From positions 57,374,758 through 57,438,757 of the forward strand of contig OX485805.1 in NCBI GenBank assembly GCA_950295325.1: a stretch of 64,000 bases of DNA, given 5' to 3'. How positions within the stretch are numbered: the stretch's first letter is position 1; each line of letters starts with the position of its first letter. A model generated the notes under the pieces. It had not been told where the DNA came from and did not search any database. It saw only the letters and a list, made by a program, of their open reading frames with translations. Below are positions 36,711 through 48,246 of the stretch, one piece after another. The translations under genes and the position numbers were made by a program. The stretch comes from Polytrichum commune. Taxonomy: Eukaryota; Streptophyta; Polytrichopsida; Polytrichales; Polytrichaceae.

Positions 36711-37067
36711 TGTTAAGAAAGCTGTTAGCTAGTACAACCAGGTGTTAACTAGGCTTTAGTTTAAAGACATAAGTGTAAGGGACCAGGGTATTAACCTGGA
36801 TACCCGTATATATACTTAGGCCTAATCAATATAGTTAGTGGGCTAACATGGACATCAGCCGGCCATCGCCGGGTATAGACCTGTGTAGTATGAAGTAGAT
36901 GTGCTGATGGTATACGGTGCAGTAGACTACTGACACCTGGCCTTCATACCCCCTGGCCATACACTACTGTATATATACCCCAGATTTACCATTAAGGGCA
37001 TTCAATTCATTGAAGTATTCATGCACCAAAACTCTGTCTCACTTGTAGTCTACATATACTTCTAACA
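36711..37067 (+). repeat. Copia 3' LTR
   Basis: 357 bp, identical to the 5' LTR except for C in place of T at the 12th base. Followed by the CCCCC target duplication. Confidence 0.95.
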
Positions 37068-37410
37068 CCCCCCAAGCAAGCAACCCCCCCCCTTCACACA
37101 ATCCATCCATCCATCCATGCACTTATCATCCATTCACACAACGGAAAGCCCCAAGCTCTCGACGTCTTCCCCCCAAGCAACCAACCCCCCCCCCCCCTCT
37201 CACACAATCCATCCATCCATCCACTTCTCATCCATTATTCGCACCACCAACGGAAAGCCCCTGAGTTCTCGACGTCTTCCCCCCAAGCAACCAACCCCCC
37301 CCCCCCTCACACAATCCATCCATCCACGCACCCACCCATCCATCCACTTGTCATCCGTTATTTGCACCACCAACGGGAAGCCCCCCGAGTTCCCGACGCG
37401 ACGTCTTCCC
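37068..37410 (+). repeat. Minisatellite, right part
   Basis: Continues the array after the copia insertion, with unit anchors at 37120 (type A), 37222 (type B-like) and 37345 (type B). The A unit to the left of the insertion (30593) is followed by another A unit at 37120, so the strict A/B alternation breaks at the insertion point or broke before it. Confidence 0.88.
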
Positions 37411-38060
37411 CCAAGGCATCGGGAACGAAAGCGACTCAATGGCCTCGAGAGAAGCAAGCGAGCGGGGGGGGGGGGGGGGGGGGGGGGGCCGTGCCGTGCA
37501 TCCCCGGCTGGGCCGTGGACGACGTGGCGCCCGCCGTACGGGCTTCTCGGGTGGCCGGTACTTTCCGTATGTACAATCCGTGCGTACCCATGGGCCCCAC
37601 TCTCCCCTTTCACACTCCGGCACTTGGCTTTTGACCCTCGGGCGACCAAAAAGCTTCCCCCGTGTCATATGGGTGCCCCCTTTGGGCCGCCCGACTGTCC
37701 AATCATGGCGTTTCCGTCAACGGTCTCCAAAGCTCCCCCCCTCTTTCCTCTCCCTTTCCTTCCCTTCACGGATCGATCCAAGGGTGGGTGGTGGTGGTGG
37801 TGGTGCTTGTTGTTGTTGTTTTCTTTTCTTTGTGGGTTGTGGAAAGATATCGAGGGGCTCTAACTTCTTGTGGTTGGCAAGTAGCATATTTGGGTCGACC
37901 GGGGTGTGCGGCCGTTCCGAGTGTTTGGGAGAAATCATGGGAGCGTTCGATCGGTGGAGTAGGTATGATGGTGTTCTTAGACTAGGTATCTTCCCCATCT
38001 TGTACATATTGAAGGCGCGCCGTGCGCTTTGGGAACCGGGTGGACCGTGTCCTTCTTAGT
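37411..38060. other. GC-rich, spacer-like DNA after the minisatellite
   Basis: Starts with a long G run (about 37466-37488), then GC-rich sequence, then G/T-rich repeats (GGT and TTG stretches near 37790-37820). Open frames occur in all registers because stops are rare in such DNA; none has a known domain. Composition and position after subrepeats resemble a ribosomal DNA intergenic spacer, but no 18S or 26S sequence is present. Confidence 0.4.
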
Positions 38061-39079
38061 GTGATTCACGACTTCCTTCGTTGAATCCCATCATGTTTTC
38101 GCATGCAAATTCTAGGTTTGTGCGTAAAAATCGGACGTGACGAGATCGTAGACATGCACTTTGATATGTGCAATTAGGTTGCCTCACACTAACATATCGA
38201 CATCAGTCCATAGTACTTTCAATCTTTACCTACCACAAGAACAAAATACAGTAAGAAAATGTTTTTGTAATTTTGTAATTTGGTTTTCACCAAAGATGAT
38301 TTGCATGGGTAAAGAGGCAACCTATTCGCGATGGTGGCGAGCTACTTGCACATATTAGTGTAGTTATATCGACAGACCCTATCATAGAAATGATCGAAAC
38401 TAATCTCATATACAAATTCAAACATTTCTTGTTGTAAACATTGTTTTTTCAATCACATGTACATTGTGGGAAAATACACATACATAGAGGTTTTTCCACC
38501 ACATCACTTCCCAAAGTATGTATAAGGAGAGTTCCCATCATACGTTTACAGCTTTTGTTCCACATACACTTTGTTTTGCAATGTGCATATGCGTTGACAG
38601 CGTAAACAACACACTATCATATGTATTTTTATTTATTTATTTTTAGAACAAATCTTTTGTCCAAGATTAACTTTGATCTTGGATTCAATGGTGCTACACC
38701 AACGGTGCATGATATCCTCTTTAGATGGCTTGAAGTTTGGCGGGGCTTTTTATGCAAGCCATTGACAAACTTGTAGCCCTCGACTCATATACCCTAGGCA
38801 ATTAGGTCTAAGGATTTTTTATTTTATTTTTTCTACATTTTTGCATTATTGCACCAGATGATGGGATCTCGAATCCCGTGAAAGGGCAAACTTAACATGC
38901 GAAACCGTCGACTCGACTCCACCCCTAGTGCCCATATTTTAGTACACCGTGAATGCTTCAACTTCGAGCGTTATGCATAAAATGCCAGCTTGAATCAGAT
39001 CCAATCGCTCCCACTTCTTTGTTGAAGAAATTGAAGTCTACCTGGTATGCGGCTTCAAATTGTGAGGCCCAGGGATATA
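38061..39079. other. Intergenic DNA, no gene recognised
   Basis: AT-rich, short frames only, no repeat structure recognised. Confidence 0.5.
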
Positions 39080-39500
39080 AGGTAGAAATACTATAACCCA
39101 TGAAAATAAGGTGATTCGCAATGAAGATCTGGCCTGACAATCATGAGATAATTTCCCAAGATAGACGAGAAGGATTCATGAAGAATGCAAGTTGTTTCAT
39201 ATTTTTCTGCCCTATACAAAAAATGCTACAATTTTTCAAAGTGGAAAATTGTCCAAACCCCTACTCGTTCACTAGATTCTCTCTACACCGAACATGGTAA
39301 TCCGCATTTCCATAAAGAACATCGCCTAAATCGGTTACCTCATGAGTACATTAACACTTGACTCCCATTGGCTACACTAAGTGTACACACATTAAAGTTG
39401 CCGCTGAGCCATCATCAGTTTTAGAAATGGCACTTCACCATTATGATGGCGGTCTAGTGCACGGCTAGAGGGTGGTTAATGGGTTATAGTATTTCTACCT
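39080..39500. mobile_element. MITE with ~22-bp TIRs and TA TSD (AGGTAGA family)
   Basis: The left end AGGTAGAAATACTATAACCC and the right end GGGTTATAGTATTTCTACCT are perfect inverted copies. The flanks are TA at 39078-39079 and 39501-39502. Length 421 bp, non-coding. It shares the AGGTAGA terminus and TA TSD with 18982-19294 but not the internal sequence. Confidence 0.9.
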
Positions 39501-40050
39501 TAAGTCAAGTTATCTTGTTGGTGGCCACAAGCTTTTGGATGCCATTCGATTCTAAAAAAAAACACATTGGGCTCCAAGTTATTGAACTTCACGGGTGACC
39601 GACCTTTGCATGTTGCGGGAAAGGTGCCCACGCAATTGATTTCGGGCTCGATATCATTGTTTTCTTGTGGGGGGCCAAGCCACTCGGGTTCCTCTTTCTC
39701 TTCTTTTCTTTCTTGTGGGAGGGAAATTCACGGCTTGGATCTTGTTCTTTGGACGAGAGCATAAAGTAAGATATTATATCATCGTAAAAAGTAAGTTCAT
39801 CCGAAAGGAGTTGTTGGGTGTGTGAGAACTAGATTCCTCACCATGCCATTGGCACCTGAATTGAATGCCTTAGACGTTTGTAAGGTATGTGCACCTAATG
39901 TGGGCCGTGTACCTAAAATGGACACAACTTTGAGGTAGGTTTTCATTTCACGTCTAGAATCTAGAGACGTCATAGATTGTGTCCATTTTAGGTACATTAT
40001 ACTTCAATTCTGAAGGTGTATTGTACTCGAAACAACCATTAACACCACCA

Positions 40051-40380
40051 CAACGTAAGATCATCATTGCTTACCGCACCTCGAATCATACATCTATCAT
40101 TGCAACTAGATGGTGGTTGATTACCCCTATCTCAAGAGATTATAGATTATGCCACTTCTGCTCTTATAGCGTAGTTGAAAATGAAGCACACTATGTGTTG
40201 GAGTGTCCCCTACAAAACTCCATTAGAGATCAGTTTCAATCATTATTTTGAGAACGTAGTATTAGGGAGTCTCGAGTCCTCCTTTCAGTTGGACCATCAA
40301 GTCGCTATTAGCCTCTATAATCTCACAGAGGCTACCGCACTCCGGCACTCTACAAAATTAGCCAATTTGACACCATCTTA
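40051..40380 (+). pseudogene. LINE retrotransposon C-terminal relic (zinc-binding region)
   Basis: The frame reads RKIIIAYRTSNHTSI and then LCHFCSYSVVENEAHYVLEC. The C-x2-C ... H-x4-C arrangement after an R-x-S-x-H block is the C-terminal zinc-binding region that follows the RT in plant LINEs. A frameshift near 40250 leads to an ISLYNLTEATALRHS continuation. No RT or endonuclease is visible upstream. A non-LINE reverse-transcriptase-derived gene would look the same over this length. Confidence 0.55.
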
Positions 40381-40576
40381 ATGTACTTCTAGTCCCATAA
40401 GCCTTTTGACTTCCTAGACTTTACAACCAATACAATTTCAGTGTACAGAGAATGAAGGAGTATGTATCGAATATTGGAGTGATCTAAGTCAGAGGAAGCA
40501 ATATATTTACATCAAAACTCTTTTCAAGATTGAACCTACATGTATGTTGTAGGAATAAATTTGATTTGGCATTTAA

Positions 40577-41093
40577 GGGCGGGTCTAGACTTGGAGTCAG
40601 GGCTCAAAAATGGGCTAGGGTGCAAGAAATCCACTCCTCTCATTGGTAGAGAGGCTGGGACTCGCCTCTTCAAGTTTACACCATGAGTTGGGCCAATTAA
40701 CAAATAAATGATTTTATTCATCATGACAATGGCCTCAAGCCTTGGAAAAGAGAGCTCCCAACCTTATGAACTCTTTCCCTCTAGTTGAGGCCATTGTCAG
40801 AGCTTTTATTTGCTTGTAGTAGTTTATTCTTTGAGCATTGAATAGGAGGGGAGTAATTCTGAATTTATTATACTTTAATCATTATCCATAGAATAGTTCA
40901 TGAGTACGTTGGAGCCCTCTCATAATTGCAACCTCCAAATGGCCTCAACCCCACCTAAATAGGTTTACACATGAAAGGAATGAATGGAGTTAGGTTACTT
41001 TCTTATTAATGGCCTTGGGGGCCCATTTGCATGCCACATGGGACATATTGGCCTTCGTTCCCAATGGCCTTGGCCCCAAGTCTAAACAGGCCC
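40577..41093. mobile_element. PIF/Harbinger-like MITE with TAA TSD
   Basis: The left end GGGCGGGTCTAGACTTGG and the right end CCAAGTCTAAACAGGCCC are inverted copies with a few mismatches. The flanks are TAA at 40574-40576 and 41094-41096. GGGC-starting TIRs with a TWA duplication are the Harbinger/Tourist signature. Length 517 bp, non-coding. Confidence 0.8.
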
Positions 41094-41096
41094 TAA

Positions 41097-44000
41097 GATA
41101 CCAAAAAAGAGTTGCATAACTTATGCAAAAAATTGTTGAATTTATGAGGCTCTGTCTTTTCAACTGTAGAAATTTGGTGCAGGAATCAGCCTCTATGCAC
41201 TTTTGATGAGACACAAAAGTATTTGGGTCCACATTGAATAATTTGTGTCCCATTGATATCACATTTTCTATAGCAACTCAATAGTGAATGTTTTGAATGA
41301 CTTGTACTTACTACACCATTCATAAACTGTAAGGATCCACATTTACAATTTAATATGGACCACAATGACTCCAAAATCAACACTAAGATTTTCTTGCAAA
41401 ATGTGGTCTGTACCAATCTTGGACCCATATATAGGTGAATGCATTAGTATAAAAAGCCAGCATTATCAACGGTATCAAAGCACTTACTTGTGAATATCAA
41501 AAACTGTTCACTATTTTAAAACTGATACTTGGTTGGTATGTCGAGGTGAGAGAATCTCTGTATGCTCTAGTACTGTTTTGGTCAATATCATTATAAACCA
41601 TATTGATACTAGGGCAACTTTATCTAGGTTTGAAGGTTCTTGCATGGTATATAGATCCGAATGGTATAAAAAAAAAGAGTGAAATCCTCATCATACATAC
41701 CCAAATGTATCCAAAAAATACATAACCAGTCCAACACTGGTGTGTACCATTGTTGTACCACACGAGACATTTTGATGGTCAAAATGGAGTATTGAATCTT
41801 TTGTACATGTTTTGTGGCAAGACCGTTGTCATTAGTGTGCATCACACTAAAGCACTCGAAAACATTTGTGTCAAAATTACGATGTAAATCAAAGATTGAT
41901 GACACGACAAGGTTAGGGAGGGTTATGGCTTTCCAAGAAACTGTTTGATGGAAAACTGCAAAGCATTTGTTGGAGGGTGTCTAGAATCCCAGAATCTACC
42001 AAACAAACTTTCATCTTGCTTGAGAAATCCAGGTTGAAGAAGACTAGCAACCTAGGCCTGTAAGGATTAAACCGTCCTGTACTCAAATTACCTGAGGTAG
42101 CACGCAGTATGATTGTTGACATCAGAATCAAAATTGAGTGATTCTGAAGCGGTGACTGATTGATGAGAAATTGTGTTGAACTGTCAGATCTGCAACTTCC
42201 AGCAATCCATCGAGGAGTGAGTACAACACAAGGCATCAATGCATATAACCTAATCTCCACACAAAGTAAAATATGGAGATCACTCTATGTTGCATCATAT
42301 GGAACCCCATATCATCAAATTACCTACTCACAACCACCCCAGGTTTTGCACTCTAAAATTCCTTGTGCAGGAAGTGTTATTTCGGTGCCAAAACCATACC
42401 ATGTCGGGGGAATGCAAATAAAAATTTACCTTAAAATGATGATAGAAAGCAACCGTTTAGCTTTGTAATGCAGTACTTGATTTAGATGTCACATTCTGTC
42501 CACAAGATTTTATCAGAGTGACACATGAAACTTACTCCTTGTCCAGGTGATGATGCTTCTTCAGCGTTGAGGCTCAAGTTCATATCTTAAGAGACAAGAA
42601 AAGACAAGCCATTCAACCCTCGAAGTTGAATTCCTACGATAGCGAAGTTGTTGTAGGTTTCTTCAAGTCTATGAAATGATGCAAAATAATAGTAAAAAAA
42701 TGCACCTAAGGAACATCTTCATCTTGGCCACAGATTCTTTAGAGAGTACCTACCAATGGACACCAAAAAAGACAGGTGTCACAAAGAGATTGGACTATGT
42801 GCTCGAAACATAGCTACCATTCTAGGCTCAATGGTATCACTCCACTTGAAATATAGGTGTCTAATCAAGAAGAGTGACCACATAAGGCTCACATACCTTA
42901 GCCATAGAGTGTATTTGCTCACGAACCAAATGAGGGGAAGAAACAGGCCCATAAAATTCCACAAAGAAGACATTACACAGCACAGCACAGCACAGCACAG
43001 TGCATGGATGATCCCAACAGCAGCACCACCACCAAAGTACAATGAAAATGACACCTGCAAAAACCAAGAGCAAAAGAAATTGGAAGTCATTCTTCAGCAA
43101 GTACCCCTTGCACTTGAAGAAAAAAATATGACTTTTGATACACAAGCTACCTTTGCAAATTTTAAACTTACATGTCTAGCATCCATGAGTATACCTATCA
43201 GTACCTAGTTTCTTCCATGAAGCTCTTTAACATGCCGAGTTCTTGAAATTTGTATCTTCTATTTGAAAAGATTACTAATGCAGAACTGGATGGGCAACCG
43301 TGTATGTAAATTACATCACAGTTGATAAGGAGGAAAACAACTCCACAAACCTGCCAACAAACACACACAAATTACAATATCAATGAAAGCCGTAGCTCTG
43401 TAACCAAAGGTGTTGGGACAAAGTTGATGCTTTGCTGTAATTTTGTGGCACTTGTAATTAGGCACCTCAGGTGCTAATGAAGACGTTCCTTAGGTTCAAT
43501 TTAAGTGCACACATTCATGTTCAGCTTACACACTGCTTACATTAGGTTAATTTTATTTGCATACATTACAAATGCATAGGAAGACCAAGATAGTTTTGTG
43601 GCACTTACAATGTGGCACGTAAGGAACAGCTGTGCATTCACTGGGTCTGAGGCAGAATAATCTTCTCACATTCTAAGACTGTTTCATCAAAGAAAGAAGC
43701 AGGAGATCACCCTTGATAGCAAATAAAGATTAAAGCCTACATAGATTTACATGGCTGTATGCTTATTACGCGATTCTCATTGTTCACCATAAAATATCCA
43801 AATCGGAACCTGCCATGGCTGATGCGTGATAAGCAATGTGCATGAGTACCACCACCTCACACCATTCAGTCATGATGTCATTTTCACCATATCCGAGCTC
43901 TTTGACATGCCTTGAAGGATATAGAAACTAACCTTTTCTGGCAGCTGCAATTTGATGCAAAGCGACTGGAAGTGATGCAGTCTTAGGTCAGCACACATCA

Positions 44001-44221
44001 TGAGTCTAATTTGACTCAGAGAATTTCAATCTTGTATACATCTTCCTGATCCTGCATAGCATTGACTTTCCCAGGTGTCTTGTGTGCAATATGCCTGTGC
44101 ACCTGCAAGTAAATTTGCAGATACAGACTTCTAAAAGCTTTCCCACAAGAACACCAACATCTTTTCTTACACAAGGTTTGCCTGCCTGCTTCAGAGACAT
44201 TGGGAATTCTGGGATGAATTT
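41097..44221. other. Intergenic DNA, no gene recognised
   Basis: Contains a copy of the GGTGAGAGAATC dispersed repeat (41500-41680) and a short (CACAG)n microsatellite near 42976-43000. Frames at 42160-42468 and 42756-43208 have no recognisable domain. A non-coding transcript cannot be excluded. Confidence 0.4.
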
Positions 44222-44920
44222 GTGGGTGCTCGCCTCTTATCTGAATGAAGAGCTATCTCTGTGGCTCCATTAAACTGTTATAGTACATTGACGACAAAGA
44301 AATTAGGTCAATGACAAATGTTCAGTCCCCACTCCTAAACATTGAAGGAATTCCCATGAATATATTCGGAGGCTCCTTTGACATCAACAAGTTGAAGTCA
44401 ATGGCAGGTCACGGCAAGCATTTCAGCGCACACTGTCTGAAGGATTCTGGGACTGCGGTGTTACAACTTGTGAGTGCTTGCCTCTTGTCTAACTGAAGAG
44501 CTATTCCTGTGGGCCCATTATAAGAGGGCATGGAGGACAAAGAAATTAGGTCAATCACAAATGTTCAGACCCAACTCCTAAACATTGAAGGAGTTCTCAG
44601 GAGTATGTTCGAGGCCTTATTCTACATCAACAAGTTGGATTCAATTGCGGGTCATGGGGAGCATTTCTGAAGAACTTTGAACCTGAAATACCACGACTTG
44701 TGAATGCTTGCCCACTATCTAAGAGAAGAGCAATACCTGTGGCCCTATTACAGGCCATGGAGGGGAAATAAATTAGGTCAATGACAAATGTTCAGACCCA
44801 AGTCCTGAACATTTAAGGAATTCCCAGGAGTATGATCGAGGCTTCTTCGACATCAACAAGTTGGAAGTCAATTGCGAGTCATAGCAAGAATTTGAGCCTG
44901 CAATATCACGAATCACGATC
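44222..44920 (+). repeat. Tandem array, three ~235-bp units
   Basis: The anchor AATTAGGTCAAT occurs at 44301, 44544 and 44771 (spacing 243 and 227). Each unit starts near a TGC(T/C)(T/C)GCC block before GAAGAGC, and contains ATGTTCAG(A/T)CCC and CATCAACAAGTTG. One frame reads LNIEG then INKL then AGHG in units 1 and 2, but stops interrupt it, so coding is unlikely. Confidence 0.75.
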
Positions 44921-45914
44921 CAGCTTCAAGTCAATCTCCTACACGTGCACCATGTCCTATCCTCTGTAGATTCGGGTGCACAGTGCACACCGACCGCACG
45001 AGGATTGAGCAACTGACAAAAGGTATCCATGCATATGGTATCCTCCGATTTGGGTGGGAATCGCTGTGTCTGATGAGGGCTGTAATAAACGCATGGATAT
45101 GGATTGATCGTGGATGCTTGGTGGCCAATATTGATTAAGGCTGCCTGGTGCACTGATGACCTAACCCTAATTTCTGGGGCCGAAAGAAAGACGTATTTAT
45201 TCAACAGAAACTATGTCCGACACATGTACCTCTGCCACCTCAGTGTCCATGGCCGAGATTATCCACATGAGTCGGCATGACGACTGTGTTGCTGGCCTTA
45301 ATTTGGGTAACCCCGAAACAGTGAATTTAAGACTTTAAGGATCAGGTCATGGACTTGGCAGTCCCCACAACCCCAAAAATAGCCATAAACTGTAGTCGGG
45401 TTTACTTTTCTACTTGGTATCCCCTTATTATTGTTTGTTTAAGCCTTCCTCATACACTGGTAAAACATAAGAATTACCCCGCCGCGGTCACTGCAGCACT
45501 CACATGTGCAATTTTTGAAAGGAAAACGTGTGAATTTGACAGTCTCTTAATTATTTAGCATGAACGGACTAAGGATGCATCCGATCAAGACTTCATGTAG
45601 CCACAGGCATGGAGTAAGTATCTCCCAAAGACCCCACGTTCAATACCGCCCTATCTGTAAACTCACTACAAAGGGAGAGCAAATCTTTACAAAATTGGAC
45701 AAGTATAAGCTTAGAGAGGAGTTCTTGGCTCATCAACCCAACGCTGTCCACTTAACCCACTTTCTTCTACATTCGTTACATCATGGGCACTTGCACATGC
45801 GATGGAAACTGGAAATGACAACCGCCACACTTGACTACATTCTTATTATTTCGAATGGGAGGAGACAGGATTGAACAGAAATTTGGCGATGTGTTGTTTG
45901 GTCGGAGTCGATGG
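44921..45914. other. Intergenic DNA, no gene recognised
   Basis: Several 60-104-codon frames, none with a recognised domain. No repeats seen. Confidence 0.45.
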
Positions 45915-46325
45915 TCTCAATCTGTGTCCCTGCAAGCAAGCAAGGTGTGAGGATTACGGATTAGACTCCCAAGCCTAATTGGGTCCTGTAGAAATCAAGT
46001 AGACCTGAGTTGTTAGGTCGGAGCCCATAGCTCCGTTCCTCCGGAAATCTCTGTCTTTTCAAGCAACATGTGAGGATGAAGGAAGACTGCCAAACCTGAA
46101 TGGGTCCTGTAGAAATTGAGTGGACCTGAGTTGAAAATCTGTGTCTCTGCAATCAAGCAAGGTGTGAGGGATTTGAGGAAGACTCCCAAGCCTGAATGGG
46201 TCCTGTATAATTCGAGCGGACCTGAGTTGAAAATCTGTCCTTGCAAGCAAGGTGTGAGGATTGAGGATCAAGACTCTTGACCCTGAATGGGTCCTGTAGA
46301 AATCAAGTGGACCTGAATTGTGCAG
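45915..46325 (+). repeat. Tandem array, four ~90-125-bp units, directly upstream of the TM exon
   Basis: The core GGGTCCTGTAGAAATCAAGT (or a close variant) followed by GGACCTGAGTTG occurs four times (near 45981, 46104, 46199 and 46290). Each is separated by a TCTGTGTCTCTGCAAGCAAG / GGTGTGAGGAT spacer. The array ends about 25 bases before the ATG at 46350. Minus-strand frames through it are repeat artefacts. Confidence 0.85.
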
Positions 46326-46349
46326 CAATTTAGGTGGTCGGAAGCGGCA

Positions 46350-46704
46350 ATGTCGACCCCGGAGGGACATTTCTGGGTGTCCACGAAGACTGGGCGATCG
46401 ACGGACTTTGCACCAACACCCTCATCGGCCATAAAATCGAAGTTTCTGGATGTGAACAACAAAAATTTCGGCTCCCAGGTGATTTCAATCGTGGTGGCAG
46501 CGGCTCTCGTGGTGCTCATTGGAGTGTGGGTGTGCGTGTGGCTCTTCGGTGCTCGCAGGCGCAGGCAGACAGCGCCCGCTTACGATGTTGAGACTTTTGG
46601 AGCGCAACAACAAGTGGAAGGGATTAAAGGAGGTAAAGGAAGTGGCGAGGTCTCCTTGGAAAATCACAACGATGCGCGCCGGGTGGCCCTCGTGCTCATG
46701 GCAG
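46350..46704 (+). CDS. Putative first exon of a single-pass membrane protein
   Basis: I do not recognise the family. From the ATG at 46350 the frame encodes 118 residues: a polar, S/T-rich N-terminus, a hydrophobic segment at about residues 43-67 (VISIVVAAALVVLIGVWVCV), a basic stop-transfer cluster (ARRRR) and a polar tail. This short-ectodomain, TM, RRRR order is seen in some receptor-like kinases, but no kinase follows here. A strong 5' splice site (GGCAG|GTGAGG) ends the exon at 46704. Beyond it the open frame runs into the tandem array at 46746, which argues that it is not coding there. No second exon was found. It could be a truncated or orphan gene. The GTG at 46320 is not used as a start. 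Confidence 0.4.
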
Positions 46705-46745
46705 GTGAGGAAGCACCCACCTTTCTTGCACATCCCACGCCGTAC

Positions 46746-47547
46746 TTGAAATCTTCAGAAGGCATCATCTGCACTCGAGAAGAAGAATTCCCACCGCAAC
46801 AGTGATCTGCAACAGACAGCCAGAAGGAGTAGAGGTTTGATTGATTCTTACATTATCAAGTGATCAAGATTCACCTACATGGCGTTGATGATCACCTGAT
46901 CTACCTTTAAGCGTATTCATAAGTAGGAAAGCATTTGTTCCTTAGACGTTGAAGGAGAAAAATTTAGACATGCCCTACTCAAAATCTTCAGAAGGAAGCT
47001 ACAGTCGACAAGAATCCCGACAGACAGACAGGAGTAGAGGTTTGATTTATTCTTACATTCGTCAAGTGTTCAGGAGGAATCACCAACATGGCGTTGTTGA
47101 TGATCACCTCGCTGTAATCATGTTCATAAGTAGGAAATTTTGTTCCTTGTATGTTTATGAGAGACATTTCACAAAAGTGGCAGGCCGGTATAGATTTTCG
47201 TCGTGAGGAAGTGGTAGAAGAACAGGTGCAAATTATTGAGTAATGGTTTGGGAGACTTTTCTTCCCCTACATTCTGTATATACCATATACACAATGTGCT
47301 TTTAGAAGTGGAATGAAATGCAAGAGGTTGCACATCCTACCGACCACCATAACTACTAATCACAATCTTCATAAGGATGCACTCGAGAAGAATGCCCGCC
47401 TCCGTGGGTTAACCACAACAACAGCGATCTGCAACATACAGACAGGGATAGGACTTTGATTGACTCATATATTTACATGTTCAAATGGATACAGGAGCAT
47501 GGCATTGATCACCTCCACTTCTAAGCGTGTTCTTCAGAACAAAGGTA
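46746..47547 (+). repeat. Tandem array, three ~200-bp diverged units
   Basis: Units start near 46746, 46979 and 47361 with an AATCTTCA(G/T)AAGG block. They share CGA(G/C)AAGAAT, a GACAGACAG-type stretch before TAG(A/G), TTTGATT and a CATGGC(G/A)TTG ... GATCACCT block. The spacing between units 2 and 3 includes about 200 unrelated bases. Confidence 0.65.
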
Positions 47548-48246
47548 GCACAAGGAACTCCAGGTAAGCCTGTTACAAAGTTTGAAAAGTGGTCCTCGCT
47601 TTGAATCATACTCGCACTGCAAGGGAAAAGTGGACAGCTCTAGGTAGTGAAGAGAAACAATAATCCAATCGATATTGATTGAAACCTCCCAATAATGACT
47701 ATGTGAGTGTCAATTCCAAAGTAGCATAGAATCAAACTTGAAAGATGTCTCACATTCAGGTGTGGCTCTAACAGTATGGCAATGATTCATAGATTGTCCA
47801 GTAACCAGTTTTACCACCATTTCTAAGAACCACATCAAGTAGATTCGCATGTGCAATATCACCTTCTTCAGAAACATTACCATAAGTAAGGAACCATGAT
47901 CATATAACACCACACCACATTCGAGAATTAAAGGGCTAATCCATTCATTTAAAAAGCGTCTACCTAAACACTGGCTCTCATTACATGCTGGCGATCCTTT
48001 GACCAATTCCTTACATGGCCCTCATATTTCGTTTTGAGCAGGAGACTACCAGAAACTGTACACAGATGTTTTTTCCTATTTCAACTGCAATCAACTTCAG
48101 TAATTTGAGTTGCATATGAGCTATACCTTCAATGATTTATCTTCTGTAAAGAAAGTGTGAGCAAGTAGAAAATGTAACATCATCACTACCTGCTGAAGGA
48201 TTCTGAAAAATTTAGTAACCACCAATAAAAGGCTGCTCTGATAAAA
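47548..48246. other. SKIP 3' flank, no separate gene recognised
   Basis: Downstream of SKIP on the minus strand, it probably holds its 3' untranslated region. A CAG|GTAGTG splice-like site at about 48190 (minus strand) could mark a 3' UTR intron. The 98-codon frame at 47710-48006 is not supported. Confidence 0.4.

Larger units (their letters stand above)
30648..37067 (+). mobile_element. Ty1/copia LTR retrotransposon, young insertion
   Basis: Complete 6420-bp element with two 357-bp LTRs that differ at one position (AAAGT versus AAAGC near the start). It is flanked by a CCCCC duplication (30643-30647 and 37068-37072). Domain order gag, protease, integrase, RT, RNase H defines Ty1/copia. LTRs run TG...CA. 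A purine-rich tract (TGAGGAGGAG, 36701-36710) precedes the 3' LTR. About 1 kb of AT-rich leader with TA microsatellites separates the 5' LTR from gag. Despite near-identical LTRs the frames carry two in-frame TGA codons and two frameshifts. It is inserted in the minisatellite. Confidence 0.96.

Noticed and set aside
30172-37345. CRISPR-like regular repeats
   Set aside because: Units are contiguous ~105-bp tandem repeats without unique spacers, in a plant nuclear context.
37117-38059. Several long overlapping frames on both strands (up to 248 codons)
   Set aside because: Low-complexity repeats and a GC-rich stretch poor in stop codons; open in all registers at once, without domains.
44301-44920. 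Possible protein repeat (LNIEG ... INKL ... AGHG) in the 235-bp array
   Set aside because: Stops break the frame in units 2 and 3, and similarity extends equally over non-coding parts.
45961-46519. Minus-strand frames with repeated YRTHSGL-like motifs
   Set aside because: Translation of the four-unit tandem array; the repeated peptide only reflects the DNA repeat.
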